Shown: positions 34,296 through 42,195 of the stretch, piece after piece
Numbering within the stretch: the first letter of the stretch is position 1
How the letters are laid out: each line of letters begins with the position of its first letter
NCBI RefSeq assembly: GCF_000315425.1
Contig: NZ_JH992926.1
Coordinates: 285,161-349,160, forward strand
From: Massilia timonae CCUG 45783
GTDB lineage: Bacteria; Pseudomonadota; Gammaproteobacteria; Burkholderiales; Burkholderiaceae_D
Length of the DNA: 64,000 bases
Reading direction: 5' to 3'
Made by a program: the position numbers and the translations under genes
The notes under the pieces: model-generated
Database searches by the model: none
Seen by the model: only the letters and a program-made list of their open reading frames with translations
What the model was told of the DNA's origin: nothing

Positions 34296-35375
34296 TTAAT
34301 TGACGTCGCCTGACTTTCCTTTCACGCGACGGCGTTGGCCAGGCGCTGCCGGATCCTGGCGCGTTTTACGTGTGATCGTTTTCGATGGCGCGCTCATTGC
34401 TTCGAGCTGTTTACGCAGCTCCGCAACCTTTGCACGCTCAGCCGCAAGTTCACTTTCCTGCTCGGCGCGAAGGCTTGCTGACTTCTCCGCATTGCTTACA
34501 GCACGATCTCGTTCCTCGGCCAGCAGTTCGGCCCTCGTCAGAAACGATCCAAGTTCCTGGCCTTGCCGCGCGAGCCGAAACTGCGCCTCTTGGACTTGGG
34601 CCTGCATCTCCTCGACGCGCGCTGTTGCAGCCCGGCGCTCGGCGTCAAATTGCTTCTGTAGTTTAACGGCCGCTGTACGCTCCCTGTCTACCTCGATTAG
34701 CATCCGTTTTTCTAACTCGGTGTAACGATGCTCCGCTTGTACAATGCGGCCAGTAACCATGTTGATCTCCTCAGCATGGGCTTCCGCCATCGTGTCGACC
34801 TGTTCACGAACACGCTGCAGATTCGCGTACGCGTCTGTTAATTCCGAACTTGCCTTGAGTTGGTTTGCCCGGCTAGCAGAGAGTTCTTCTTGCAGCGTCC
34901 CCATCGCTGCCTCAACTGCTGCAACTTGCCCTTTGGTCTCGGATAGAGACGCCGATAATTGAGCGGCTTGGTGCTCTAACTGGACCTTCTCGGCACGCGC
35001 TGCTGCAAGCTCGACGAGCGAGCTTTGCTTTATCTCTAATACCTGGGCATTGGCAGCTTCGCGCGCCATGGTCCAAATTTCGCTGATCAGCCTGCCACCG
35101 GTTTCTTTGACCTGATCCGGCAGATCCACGTGCTGCAGGTCGACCCTTGCCCGTTTGCGAAGTTCGGACCAGAAATCCCGTAAGGCCTGAGTCGGGACAG
35201 ACATGCTCCCTTTGCGGACCAGTTGATACAGTGAGTTTGCGGTCGGAGTAATGCCGTACCTGAAGAACATGGTCGTACAGGCTTCCCTATACAGGTCCGC
35301 AGTGCGTGGATATCGATGACGAAGCTCTTCAATGTCCTCCTGGATCGAATGGGTGACTTGAGAATTTCCGAGCAT
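34296..35375 (-). CDS. KfrA-like plasmid DNA-binding coiled-coil protein
   Basis: A 359-residue protein. The N-terminal part (about 1-110; ITPTANSLYQLVRKGSMSVP) resembles the KfrA_N DNA-binding domain; from about residue 115 to 325 it is an uninterrupted Ala/Glu/Gln-rich coiled coil, and the tail is basic (RKTRQDPAAPGQRRRVKGK). KfrA proteins bind their own promoter and help plasmid maintenance. GGAGG precedes ATG 35375. It is the best evidence that this part derives from a plasmid or integrative element. Confidence 0.85.
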   Translation of the reverse strand: MLGNSQVTHSIQEDIEELRHRYPRTADLYREACTTMFFRYGITPTANSLYQLVRKGSMSVPTQALRDFWSELRKRARVDLQHVDLPDQVKETGGRLISEIWTMAREAANAQVLEIKQSSLVELAAARAEKVQLEHQAAQLSASLSETKGQVAAVEAAMGTLQEELSASRANQLKASSELTDAYANLQRVREQVDTMAEAHAEEINMVTGRIVQAEHRYTELEKRMLIEVDRERTAAVKLQKQFDAERRAATARVEEMQAQVQEAQFRLARQGQELGSFLTRAELLAEERDRAVSNAEKSASLRAEQESELAAERAKVAELRKQLEAMSAPSKTITRKTRQDPAAPGQRRRVKGKSGDVN

Positions 35376-35396
35376 TTTGACCTCCGTTAGGGTTTC

Positions 35397-35406
35397 GTAA
35401 TATTAC
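35397..35406. promoter_or_regulatory. palindrome upstream of kfrA-like gene, likely operator
   Basis: GTAATATTAC is a perfect 10-bp palindrome 22 bases before the kfrA-like start, extended by near-symmetric GTTTC on the left and GTAAAC on the right. Self-repression through an upstream operator is known for KfrA, so this is a good candidate site. Confidence 0.5.
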
Positions 35407-35461
35407 GTAAACCGTTGAAATACTAGCGCCCTGCTCCATAGTTCTGACATTATTTGCATTA

Positions 35462-35487
35462 TGTCGAGTGTTCTTCTATAATGTCGA
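35462..35487 (+). promoter_or_regulatory. paired TGTCGA boxes
   Basis: TATGTCGAGT and AATGTCGAAT place two TGTCGA cores 20 bp apart (35462 and 35482), two helical turns, in the gap between the divergent kfrA-like gene and the gene at 35704. The same core recurs, inverted, at 32905-32910 and direct at 32924-32929 by the recombinase start. They could be sites of a shared regulator. Confidence 0.4.
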
Positions 35488-35703
35488 ATATGCTCAAGCG
35501 CTGGCTGGAGAAGCGTCGCGGGCTGCCACTCTCCGTCTAACAGCCGCGGGATCTAAAACTGCAGCCACAACATGGAGATATCGACGAAGCAAAGGCCTTT
35601 TGCTCAGCTACCGTAAGAAATTAGTCTTTGCTACACTGGCAGGCAGCAATAGCAGGCTATAGGTCGAGCTGGTCGCTTTTTCATCTTGTAAGGGGGTTCT
35701 GGT

Positions 35704-36237
35704 TTGCGAGTACCCGACATCGAACTGACCGAGCGAGAGACCGATCTCCTGAACCAAATCAGGTTCCGCTACACATCGCATGATGAGCTCCGTGCGTCTC
35801 TTATGCCGATGGCAGGCCTGACCGAGTCGTTATTGGAACGCGGTGCGATCCCCGAGGTGCGGCTTTTATACTTCACCGATCCCGAGCGCAATCCAGGAGG
35901 GCGCGGGAAATCCCGTCAGCAGGTTTTCGAGAATAACGGCATCTCAGGTACTGAAATCTATGCTCATGGGAATTTCCTGAAGTTTCTCGAATACTTCATT
36001 TATGGCCCTGCCCTTCCGCCGAATATCGTCGCGAAATTCACGGAGGCCATGTCGTTCTCCGGGCATTTGACCTATGGGGACATCAACGACCTGGCTCCTG
36101 CTGCACGTGCCGCTGTGCGATCAGCTCGGCTTAATCCACACGAGGCCGCGGAAGAGTTCCACAAGTTAGCGCTTGAGTGCGGCGCAATGCCGTCTGGGGC
36201 CGAGAGTATCCGGAAGTCGGTCCTCGCTGTGCGCTAA
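35704..36237 (+). CDS. protein of unknown function beside kfrA
   Basis: A 177-residue soluble protein, divergent from the kfrA-like gene. Visible segments are ELTERETDLLNQIRFRYTSH, a basic GGRGKSRQQVFENNGISG and a helical C-terminus. No family is recognised. The start is TTG with AGGGGG seven bases upstream, the only well-placed ribosome site. Its context suggests an accessory function of the plasmid-derived block. Confidence 0.6.
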   Translation: MRVPDIELTERETDLLNQIRFRYTSHDELRASLMPMAGLTESLLERGAIPEVRLLYFTDPERNPGGRGKSRQQVFENNGISGTEIYAHGNFLKFLEYFIYGPALPPNIVAKFTEAMSFSGHLTYGDINDLAPAARAAVRSARLNPHEAAEEFHKLALECGAMPSGAESIRKSVLAVR

Positions 36238-36341
36238 GCCCCTAGGCTCCAGCGACCCGACCTTACGACCGGACGAGTGGTCCTCGCCCGCCTGAGCACA
36301 TTGTGAGTCCGCCGCAGCCAGACGATCAGCGAAATTGCGCA

Positions 36342-36527
36342 CTACCTGCTCTTGCCGGCCCTGCCAGGCTTCCTTCTGCCACGCGTATTGGTTTCTTTCG
36401 TCCGGCTTTTGCGGCCGCGACGTCGCTGAACCTCGCCGTAAGCGATGAACCCGGCCGCGATGATGCCAAAGATAACCCCGACCAGTACCGTCAGATCCCG
36501 CATCTCGTCCGTAACAACCAGGTTCAT
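36342..36527 (-). CDS. small single-span membrane protein coupled to CopA
   Basis: A 61-residue protein: MNLVVTDEM, then one hydrophobic span (LTVLVGVIFGIIAAGFIAYG) and a strongly basic tail (RRRGRKSRTK...RGRRKPGRAGKSR), suggesting an N-out, C-in topology. Its ATG overlaps the stop of the copper ATPase gene (ATGA), so it is translated with it. Small membrane partners of metal P-ATPases exist (for example FixS/CcoS), but I see no sequence match; the role is unknown. Confidence 0.65.
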   Translation of the reverse strand: MNLVVTDEMRDLTVLVGVIFGIIAAGFIAYGEVQRRRGRKSRTKETNTRGRRKPGRAGKSR

Positions 36528-38941
36528 GTGGTACTTCCCCTCAAGCGCAGTGCATTACCGATCACCGATACCGAACTCAGGCTCATGGCCAGCGCGGCGA
36601 TCATCGGCGATAGTAGCTGCCCGGTGAAGGGATAAAGCAGACCTGCGGCCAGCGGAATTCCCATGGCGTTGTAAACAAAGGCGAAGGCGAGATTCTGCCT
36701 CATGTTGCGCACAGTCTCCAACGAAAGAAGTCGCGATCGCGAAATGGCACGCAAGTCGCCCTTGATGAGTGTGACGTGTGCCGAATTGATGGCGACGTCA
36801 GTACCGGTACCCATTGCAATCCCAACGTCCGCTTTCGCCAGCGCCGGGGCATCGTTAATGCCATCGCCGGCCATTGCCACTACCTTGCCCTGTTGCTGCA
36901 GCCTTTCGACCAGGGCCAGTTTATCCTGTGGCGTGACCTCTCCGTAGACCTCCGAAATCCCGAGCCTCGACGCGACCGCCTTCGCCGTGGTCACGCCATC
37001 TCCGGTCGCCATCACCACCGTCATGCCGGCATCGCGCAGCGTCGCCAGCGCTTCCGGCGTCGTCGCCTTGACTGGATCAGACACCGCGATCAGGCCGACA
37101 AGCTTTCCCTGAAGTGCCAGGTACATGACGCTTGCACCGACTTGTCGAAGCTCTTCCGCGGCCTTCTGTAGTGGCGTCCAGTCGACCTTTTCGGTGTCCA
37201 TGAGCGCCGTATTGCCCAACGCAACCCGCTCGCCCTGCACTATGCCCCGTACACCGATCCCACTGGACGATTCGAAGGTTTCAGGCTTGTGCAGCGGCAG
37301 ATTCCGCCTGCGTGCTTCCGCGACGATGGCGTGTGCCAGCGGGTGCTCGCTCCCCTGGTCGATACTTGCCGCGATCCGTAGAACATCGACTTCCTGGAAC
37401 CCGGGGGCAGCGATCGCCCGGTCGAACGCAGGTTTCCCTTCCGTGAGCGTGCCGGTCTTGTCGACGATGAACGTATCGACCTTGCGCATCGCTTCGATCG
37501 CCGCGGCATCGCGGAACAGCACGCCCTGGGTGGCGGCGCGGCCTGTCGCGGCCATGATCGACATCGGCGTCGCCAAGCCCAATGCACACGGGCAGGCGAT
37601 GATCAGGACCGCAACGGAGTTTACGAAGCCGTAGACCCAGCTGGGCTCGGGCCCGAACAGCCCCCAACCGATCAAGGTAAGCAGCGCGACGGCCACGACG
37701 ACGGTGACGAAATAGCCGGCCACCACGTCGGCCAGGCGCTGCATGGGCGCCCGCGAACGTTGCGCCTGCGCGACCATCTGCACGATCTGGGACAGCATGG
37801 TCTGCGATCCCACGCGCTCGGAGCGAATGACGAGACTGCCGCTCGTGTTGATGGTTGCGCCGATGACCTTGTCGCCGGGGCGCTTCGTCACCGGTAGCGG
37901 CTCGCCAGTGAGCATGGCTTCGTCCACCGCGCTTTCGCCCTCCAGGACCACCCCGTCGACCGGCACCTTCTCGCCAGGCCTGACCCGCAGCGAATCGCCG
38001 ATGTGGACGTGCGAAAGCTCGATGTCTTCCTCGGTGCCATCGGCGCGGATCCGCCTGGCCGTTTTCGGCGCAAGGCCGAGCAAGGATTTGATCGCAGCCG
38101 ATGTCTGCGAGCGTGCACGCAGCTCGAGGATCTGACCGAGCAGGGTCAGCGAAACGATGACGGCGGCGGCCTCGTAGTAGACGCCGATACGGCCGTGCAT
38201 CGCGAAGTTCGACGGAAACAGGCCCGGGAACACGGTCGCAACCAGGCTGTAACCATACGCCGCGGCGACCCCGATACTGATCAAGGTCCACATATTGGGG
38301 CTGCGATTCTTGAACGACTGCGCACCACGGACAAAGAAAGGCCACCCGGCCCACAGGACGACCGGCGTGCTGAGGACGAGCTCGATCCAGCTCTGGTAAG
38401 CAAGGCCTCCGCTGAAGATCCGGTGCCCTGCCATCGCCAGGATGGTGACGACGACCGTCAGCGGCAGCGTCCACCGGAAACGACGGCGGAAGTCCTCCAG
38501 TTCCGGATTCTCTTCATCCTCCAGCGACGGCAGCATCGGCTCCAGGGACATTCCGCATATCGGACAATTACCCGGGGTGGCTTGCTGGATTTCCGGATGC
38601 ATCGGGCAGGTGTAGATCGTCCCTGGCGGCGCCTCGGGCATAGCCGCGGGGGCGCCTTTCTCCGTATAGCTGGTGGGATCGGCGCGAAACCTGTCCATGC
38701 ACTTCACGCTGCAGAAGTGATAGAGGACGCCGTCGTGCTCGACGCGCCGATCCGGCCGGTCGGCAACGTTCATCCCGCATACGGGATCGGTATAGGGCTT
38801 ATCGGACGCAGCAGTCGGATGATGTTGGGATGCACCGGCCATGCTTGCACCGGAGGCGTCGACGGCATGATGCCCGTGCGCGTGGTGGCATTCGTGGCCC
38901 TTCTGCTGGTGACCGACGTGATCATGCACTTCATGTTTCAT
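36524..38941 (-). CDS. copA: copper/silver-translocating P-type ATPase
   Basis: An 805-residue P1B-ATPase exporting Cu(I) or Ag(I) from the cytosol. The N-terminus is His-rich (HECHHAHGHH), followed by a YHS domain (DPVCGMN, HFCSVKCMDRF) and a heavy-metal-binding segment (YTCPMHPEI, CPICGM) in place of the usual CxxC ferredoxin-like domain. Then come the membrane CPC motif (ACPCALGLATP), DKTGTLTEG, the EHPLAHAI nucleotide motif and GDGINDAPAL. ATG 38941 with GGAG upstream is chosen over earlier starts. It is third in an operon after a CxxC peptide and a ferredoxin. Confidence 0.95.
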   Translation of the reverse strand: MKHEVHDHVGHQQKGHECHHAHGHHAVDASGASMAGASQHHPTAASDKPYTDPVCGMNVADRPDRRVEHDGVLYHFCSVKCMDRFRADPTSYTEKGAPAAMPEAPPGTIYTCPMHPEIQQATPGNCPICGMSLEPMLPSLEDEENPELEDFRRRFRWTLPLTVVVTILAMAGHRIFSGGLAYQSWIELVLSTPVVLWAGWPFFVRGAQSFKNRSPNMWTLISIGVAAAYGYSLVATVFPGLFPSNFAMHGRIGVYYEAAAVIVSLTLLGQILELRARSQTSAAIKSLLGLAPKTARRIRADGTEEDIELSHVHIGDSLRVRPGEKVPVDGVVLEGESAVDEAMLTGEPLPVTKRPGDKVIGATINTSGSLVIRSERVGSQTMLSQIVQMVAQAQRSRAPMQRLADVVAGYFVTVVVAVALLTLIGWGLFGPEPSWVYGFVNSVAVLIIACPCALGLATPMSIMAATGRAATQGVLFRDAAAIEAMRKVDTFIVDKTGTLTEGKPAFDRAIAAPGFQEVDVLRIAASIDQGSEHPLAHAIVAEARRRNLPLHKPETFESSSGIGVRGIVQGERVALGNTALMDTEKVDWTPLQKAAEELRQVGASVMYLALQGKLVGLIAVSDPVKATTPEALATLRDAGMTVVMATGDGVTTAKAVASRLGISEVYGEVTPQDKLALVERLQQQGKVVAMAGDGINDAPALAKADVGIAMGTGTDVAINSAHVTLIKGDLRAISRSRLLSLETVRNMRQNLAFAFVYNAMGIPLAAGLLYPFTGQLLSPMIAALAMSLSSVSVIGNALRLRGSTT

Positions 38942-39010
38942 GGCAGCTCCAGTAAAAACCATTGTCCTCGCGCGGCCCGCCTGTCGCAAGCGGTGCGCGA
39001 CCTGTGATGT

Positions 39011-39349
39011 CTATCCGTTTTCCTTGGCGTGATTCAGGGAATACCGTGGGATCTCGACCGTAAGATCCGCCTCCGCGACAATGGCCTGGCACGACAACCG
39101 GGACAAGTGCTCCACGCCCCATGCCCGGTCGAGCATGTCTTCCTCATCCTCGCTCGCTTGGACGAGGGACGAGTATCCCTCCCTTACGATGACGTGACAC
39201 GTCGTGCAGGCACCAACCTTGCCGCATGCATGCTCGATGTCGACGTCATTCTCCAGCAGCGCGTCGCAAATGCTGGTGCCGGGAGCGGCCACGATCGATG
39301 CGCCGGAAGGCGCGCACTCAGGATGCGGTAACACAGTAATTCTAGACAT
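39011..39349 (-). CDS. [2Fe-2S] ferredoxin in copper ATPase operon
   Basis: A 112-residue ISC/adrenodoxin-type ferredoxin. The cluster ligands follow C-x5-C-x2-C (HACGKVGACTTC) and a fourth Cys in SRLSCQA about 36 residues later. It carries one electron; the partner is not evident. ATG 39349 has AAGGAG upstream. It lies between the CxxC peptide (8-base overlap) and copA, an unusual place that suggests a role in coping with copper damage to Fe-S clusters or in copper reduction; that role is inference. Confidence 0.9.
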   Translation of the reverse strand: MSRITVLPHPECAPSGASIVAAPGTSICDALLENDVDIEHACGKVGACTTCHVIVREGYSSLVQASEDEEDMLDRAWGVEHLSRLSCQAIVAEADLTVEIPRYSLNHAKENG

Positions 39350-39542
39350 GTGCCAACTCCTTTCCGGCACCTGGACTGCGGTACCGGCAGAACAGACAGC
39401 GTGGTGTCACTGGCGTCTCGTCCGAATCGGAAAGGGCACTCCCTGCCTGCTTCGCACGCGCGAAGTCGCGCAGGCCTGTACTTGGCATTGCGGCCACGCG
39501 CTTGTCTGAGCTGTGGGCCTCGCGACGGGTGGATTCATACAT
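39342..39542 (-). CDS. small CxxC protein, first gene of copper ATPase operon
   Basis: A 66-residue polar protein. ATG 39542 has GGAGG at ideal spacing, overlaps the ferredoxin start by eight bases and lies just after the CueR-type promoter, so it is very likely translated. It contains a single CLFC motif (PRCLFCRYR) that could bind Cu(I), and no signal peptide or membrane span. I know no family for it. Confidence 0.6.
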   Translation of the reverse strand: MYESTRREAHSSDKRVAAMPSTGLRDFARAKQAGSALSDSDETPVTPRCLFCRYRSPGAGKELAHV

Positions 39543-39570
39543 AAAACGCCTCCGGAAAGTGGACTATTCC

Positions 39571-39601
39571 ACTGTAAACCTTCCAATGATGGAAAGGTCA
39601 A
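39571..39601 (-). promoter_or_regulatory. MerR/CueR-type promoter
   Basis: On the minus strand TTGACC (-35) and TACAGT (-10) are separated by 19 bp, the overlong spacer that MerR-family activators untwist. The spacer holds the dyad TTCC-ATCATT-GGAA expected of a CueR-like operator. It points into the CxxC peptide-ferredoxin-copA operon. No merR-type gene is present in the window, so the activator must be encoded elsewhere. Confidence 0.8.
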
Positions 39602-39781
39602 GCGGAATTTCCGCTGAACGAAGGCGCAGGTAGCGGCATGCCTTCCAGGGTGAAGCGGCGCCGCGTGCGACGTAGGAAAACACTGCGCGTCCATTTCCGA
39701 TTCTGGAAGAAGTCCGACGACCCATGCTGTGCGCTGACGCACCCTGTTTGCATATCTCGCCAATGCGGCGTACCTGTCGCC

Positions 39782-39836
39782 CTGACTTTAGTCAGCCTTA
39801 AGAGCTGCTTCAGGCCAAAAAATGTCGTGCTATACT
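39782..39836 (+). promoter_or_regulatory. promoter and palindrome before the CopL-like gene
   Basis: TTCAGG (39809-39814) and TATACT (39831-39836) with a 16-bp spacer make a plausible sigma-70 promoter ten bases before the start at 39847. Upstream, CTGACTTTAGTCAG (39782-39795) is a perfect 5-bp-arm palindrome that could bind an activator such as a CopR/CusR-type regulator; none is encoded here. Confidence 0.5.
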
Positions 39837-39846
39837 CGCGACACCT

Positions 39847-40275
39847 ATGAACCGCGCACTCAAGACATTTCTGGTTTGGCTCCTGCTGGCCGTGCTTCCG
39901 CTGCACGCGCTTGCGGCCAACCGTATGTCGTGCGGCCCGGCTCACCAGCAGTCCAGCCAGATTTCGATTGATCCGGGCATGCAGTCCCACGAGCACATGG
40001 CCGATGCGCACGCTCATCACGGTGGCGAGCATGCAAGCCAGTCGGACGACTCCCTGGTCGACGCCGATCCGGCAGACTCCAAGGCAGGTAAAAAGCCGCA
40101 CTCCACCTGCAGTGCGTGCTCCGCGTTCTGCCTGGGCGCCGTCGCGCCACCCTCCACTCATTTCGCTGTCCCGGCTTTCGACGGCTCCAACGCAGTCGTC
40201 GTTGCTCCTGCGGCCTTCGCCGTTGGCTTCATCCAGGACGGCCCTCAACGCCCTCCCCGGCACCAATCCGCTTAA
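39847..40275 (+). CDS. CopL-like periplasmic Cys/His protein
   Basis: A 142-residue protein with a signal peptide (residues 1-23, ending ALAA), a His/Met-rich stretch (HEHMADAHAHHGGEH) and the Cys motif CSACSAFCLGAVAPP. The same pattern C-x2-C-S-x2-C-x-G-x2-A-P-P occurs in the protein at 56765-57184, which likewise heads a copper block. CopL-type proteins regulate or buffer copper; the exact role is not known. It is the first gene of the plus-strand copper run. Confidence 0.7.
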   Translation: MNRALKTFLVWLLLAVLPLHALAANRMSCGPAHQQSSQISIDPGMQSHEHMADAHAHHGGEHASQSDDSLVDADPADSKAGKKPHSTCSACSAFCLGAVAPPSTHFAVPAFDGSNAVVVAPAAFAVGFIQDGPQRPPRHQSA

Positions 40276-40377
40276 TCGTAACAAGAGCTGACCCGCTGTC
40301 CTTTGGCGGCGCCGTCGTCGCTCTTGAGCACTCGTGCGTGCCCGTGCACGCCCTGTTACCGATTTTGAGGATTGTCC

Positions 40378-40746
40378 ATGACCTCCAAGCTTTTGGCCGC
40401 CGCTATAGGCGCCTTGCTGGTCCTGCCGATGTACGCGCACGCCCAGCAATCCCGTCCGCTGCCAGACCCTGCAGACCCCGCCGTCGCAGTGCCACCGACC
40501 GTGTACGAATCGGTCATCACCAGATCTTCGCCGGCGCCGCAGGCCGACCAGGCCACGCCTGACAAATCCTGGCGCGCCGCAAACGATGCCGTTGCCGGAG
40601 CGCCGGGACACGCGGGACATGGTGCCCACGGCGGTGAACAGAATCACCACGGCCATAAAGAAGCGCCGGCTCCGTCCGCACCAGCGCCCACGTCGCCAGC
40701 GAAGCCGGCCAGTCCTGCGCCTGTGGATCACAGCAAACATCATTAA
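40378..40746 (+). CDS. His-rich periplasmic protein, copper-associated
   Basis: A 122-residue protein with a signal peptide (LLAAAIGALLVLPMYAHAQ), a Pro/Ala-rich body and His-rich segments (GHAGHGAHGG, NHHGHKE, HSKHH), most likely a disordered copper-binding protein. ATG 40378 with GAGG upstream is the start. It is followed 12 bases later by the TolC-like gene. Confidence 0.7.
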   Translation: MTSKLLAAAIGALLVLPMYAHAQQSRPLPDPADPAVAVPPTVYESVITRSSPAPQADQATPDKSWRAANDAVAGAPGHAGHGAHGGEQNHHGHKEAPAPSAPAPTSPAKPASPAPVDHSKHH

Positions 40747-40758
40747 GCCGAACACATA

Positions 40759-42177
40759 ATGACAACAAAGCTTTCAATTCCCACAATGCGTGCCGTCGCG
40801 GCAGCTGCCATGGCCCTCGCGTTGAGCGGTTGCGCGACGTTCTCCAAGGACGGCGGCCTGGACGCAGTCTCATCCTTGACCGCCGAGCGCACCGGCCAGG
40901 ACGTTCGCCTGCCCAAGACGAATGCCAATGGCGCGGCCATCCAGGACGAGCTGAACCAATTGCTGAAACAGCCGCTCACCGCCGACAGTGCCGTTCGCAT
41001 TGCCCTGATCAACAACCGGGGCCTGCGCGCCTCGCTCGCCGAGCTGGGTGTCGCCGAGGCGGACCTGGTGCAGGCGGGCCGAATGGCTAATCCAGGTTTC
41101 AGTTTTGGCCGCATGTCCGGCGGCGGCGAAACGGAGATCGAACGCAGCGTCATGTTCGATCTCGTCGGTTTGGTGACCATTCCGATCCGCCGCGATATCG
41201 AGTCGCGCCGCTTCGAGAGCGCCAAGCTGGTCGCGGCAACCGAAGCGGTCCGGCTCGCGCTTGACACTCGCAAGGCCTACTTCAATGCTGTTGCCGCTGT
41301 GCAGTCGGCGCGCTACGCAGAGCAGGTCCGCGAGGCGGCCGGCGCGAGTGCCGAGCTGGCGCAACGCATGACCAAGGTCGGACACCTGAGTGCCCTTGAC
41401 CAGGCGCGCGAACAGGCATTCTCGAGCGAAGCCTCGACCCAGCTTGCGCGCGCGCGCCACAATGCGACCGCTGCGCGCGAGCAGCTTGCGCGGCTGATGG
41501 GTGTGTGGGGAGAGAACACGACGTTCCAGCTTCCCGACAAGCTGCCGGAGCTGCCGGCGGCGCCACGTGAGGCAGGCAATATCGAGTCGCTCGCCATGCA
41601 GCAGCGCCTCGATGTGCGCCTGGCAAAGCTTGGGACCGAGTCGACCGCGCGCGCCCTGGGACTGACGAAGGCAACCGGCGTCATCAACGTGCTCGACGCT
41701 GGCTACGTCAACAAGAGCACATCCGGCGCGCCACGTGAGAACGGTTACGAGATCGAGCTCGCCCTGCCGATCTTCGACTGGGGAGGCGCACGTGTCGCAA
41801 AGGCCGAGGCGCTGTACATGCAATCGGTCCACCGCACCGCCGATACCGCCATCAATGCCCGGTCGCAGGTCCGCGAAGCGTATTCAGCTTACCGGACCAC
41901 CTATGACGTCGCCAGGCAGCACCGCGATGAGCTGGTACCACTGCGCAAGAAGATCTCCGAAGAGAGTCTGCTTCGCTACAACGGCATGCTCATGAGCGTG
42001 TTCGAACTGCTGGCCGACGCACGCGCACAGATAGCGGGCGTGAACGCGGCCATCGATGCCCAGCGTGATTTCTGGATCGCGGAAACGGATCTGCAGGCCG
42101 CCATCAGCGGCAGCGGCGGTTCGTCGCTCTCCATGGCTTCCTCCGCCGCGTCCACCGAAGCCGCCGCCGAACATTAA
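40759..42177 (+). CDS. TolC-family outer membrane lipoprotein
   Basis: A 472-residue outer membrane efflux-type protein. The lipobox ALSGCA (Cys about residue 25) marks a lipoprotein. Two repeats of long helices characteristic of TolC are seen, with the ALPIFDWGGARVAKAEA motif near residue 340 that is typical of the second repeat. No RND or adaptor gene adjoins it here; neighbours are periplasmic copper proteins, so it may serve a separate pump such as the one at 60747-64000. Confidence 0.88.
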   Translation: MTTKLSIPTMRAVAAAAMALALSGCATFSKDGGLDAVSSLTAERTGQDVRLPKTNANGAAIQDELNQLLKQPLTADSAVRIALINNRGLRASLAELGVAEADLVQAGRMANPGFSFGRMSGGGETEIERSVMFDLVGLVTIPIRRDIESRRFESAKLVAATEAVRLALDTRKAYFNAVAAVQSARYAEQVREAAGASAELAQRMTKVGHLSALDQAREQAFSSEASTQLARARHNATAAREQLARLMGVWGENTTFQLPDKLPELPAAPREAGNIESLAMQQRLDVRLAKLGTESTARALGLTKATGVINVLDAGYVNKSTSGAPRENGYEIELALPIFDWGGARVAKAEALYMQSVHRTADTAINARSQVREAYSAYRTTYDVARQHRDELVPLRKKISEESLLRYNGMLMSVFELLADARAQIAGVNAAIDAQRDFWIAETDLQAAISGSGGSSLSMASSAASTEAAAEH

Positions 42178-42195
42178 ACAAGGATTGAATCAGCA

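Noticed and set aside
36303..36635. Plus-strand frame opposite the small membrane protein and copA end
   Set aside because: Antisense to an overlapping, well-started gene pair; composition typical of a shadow.
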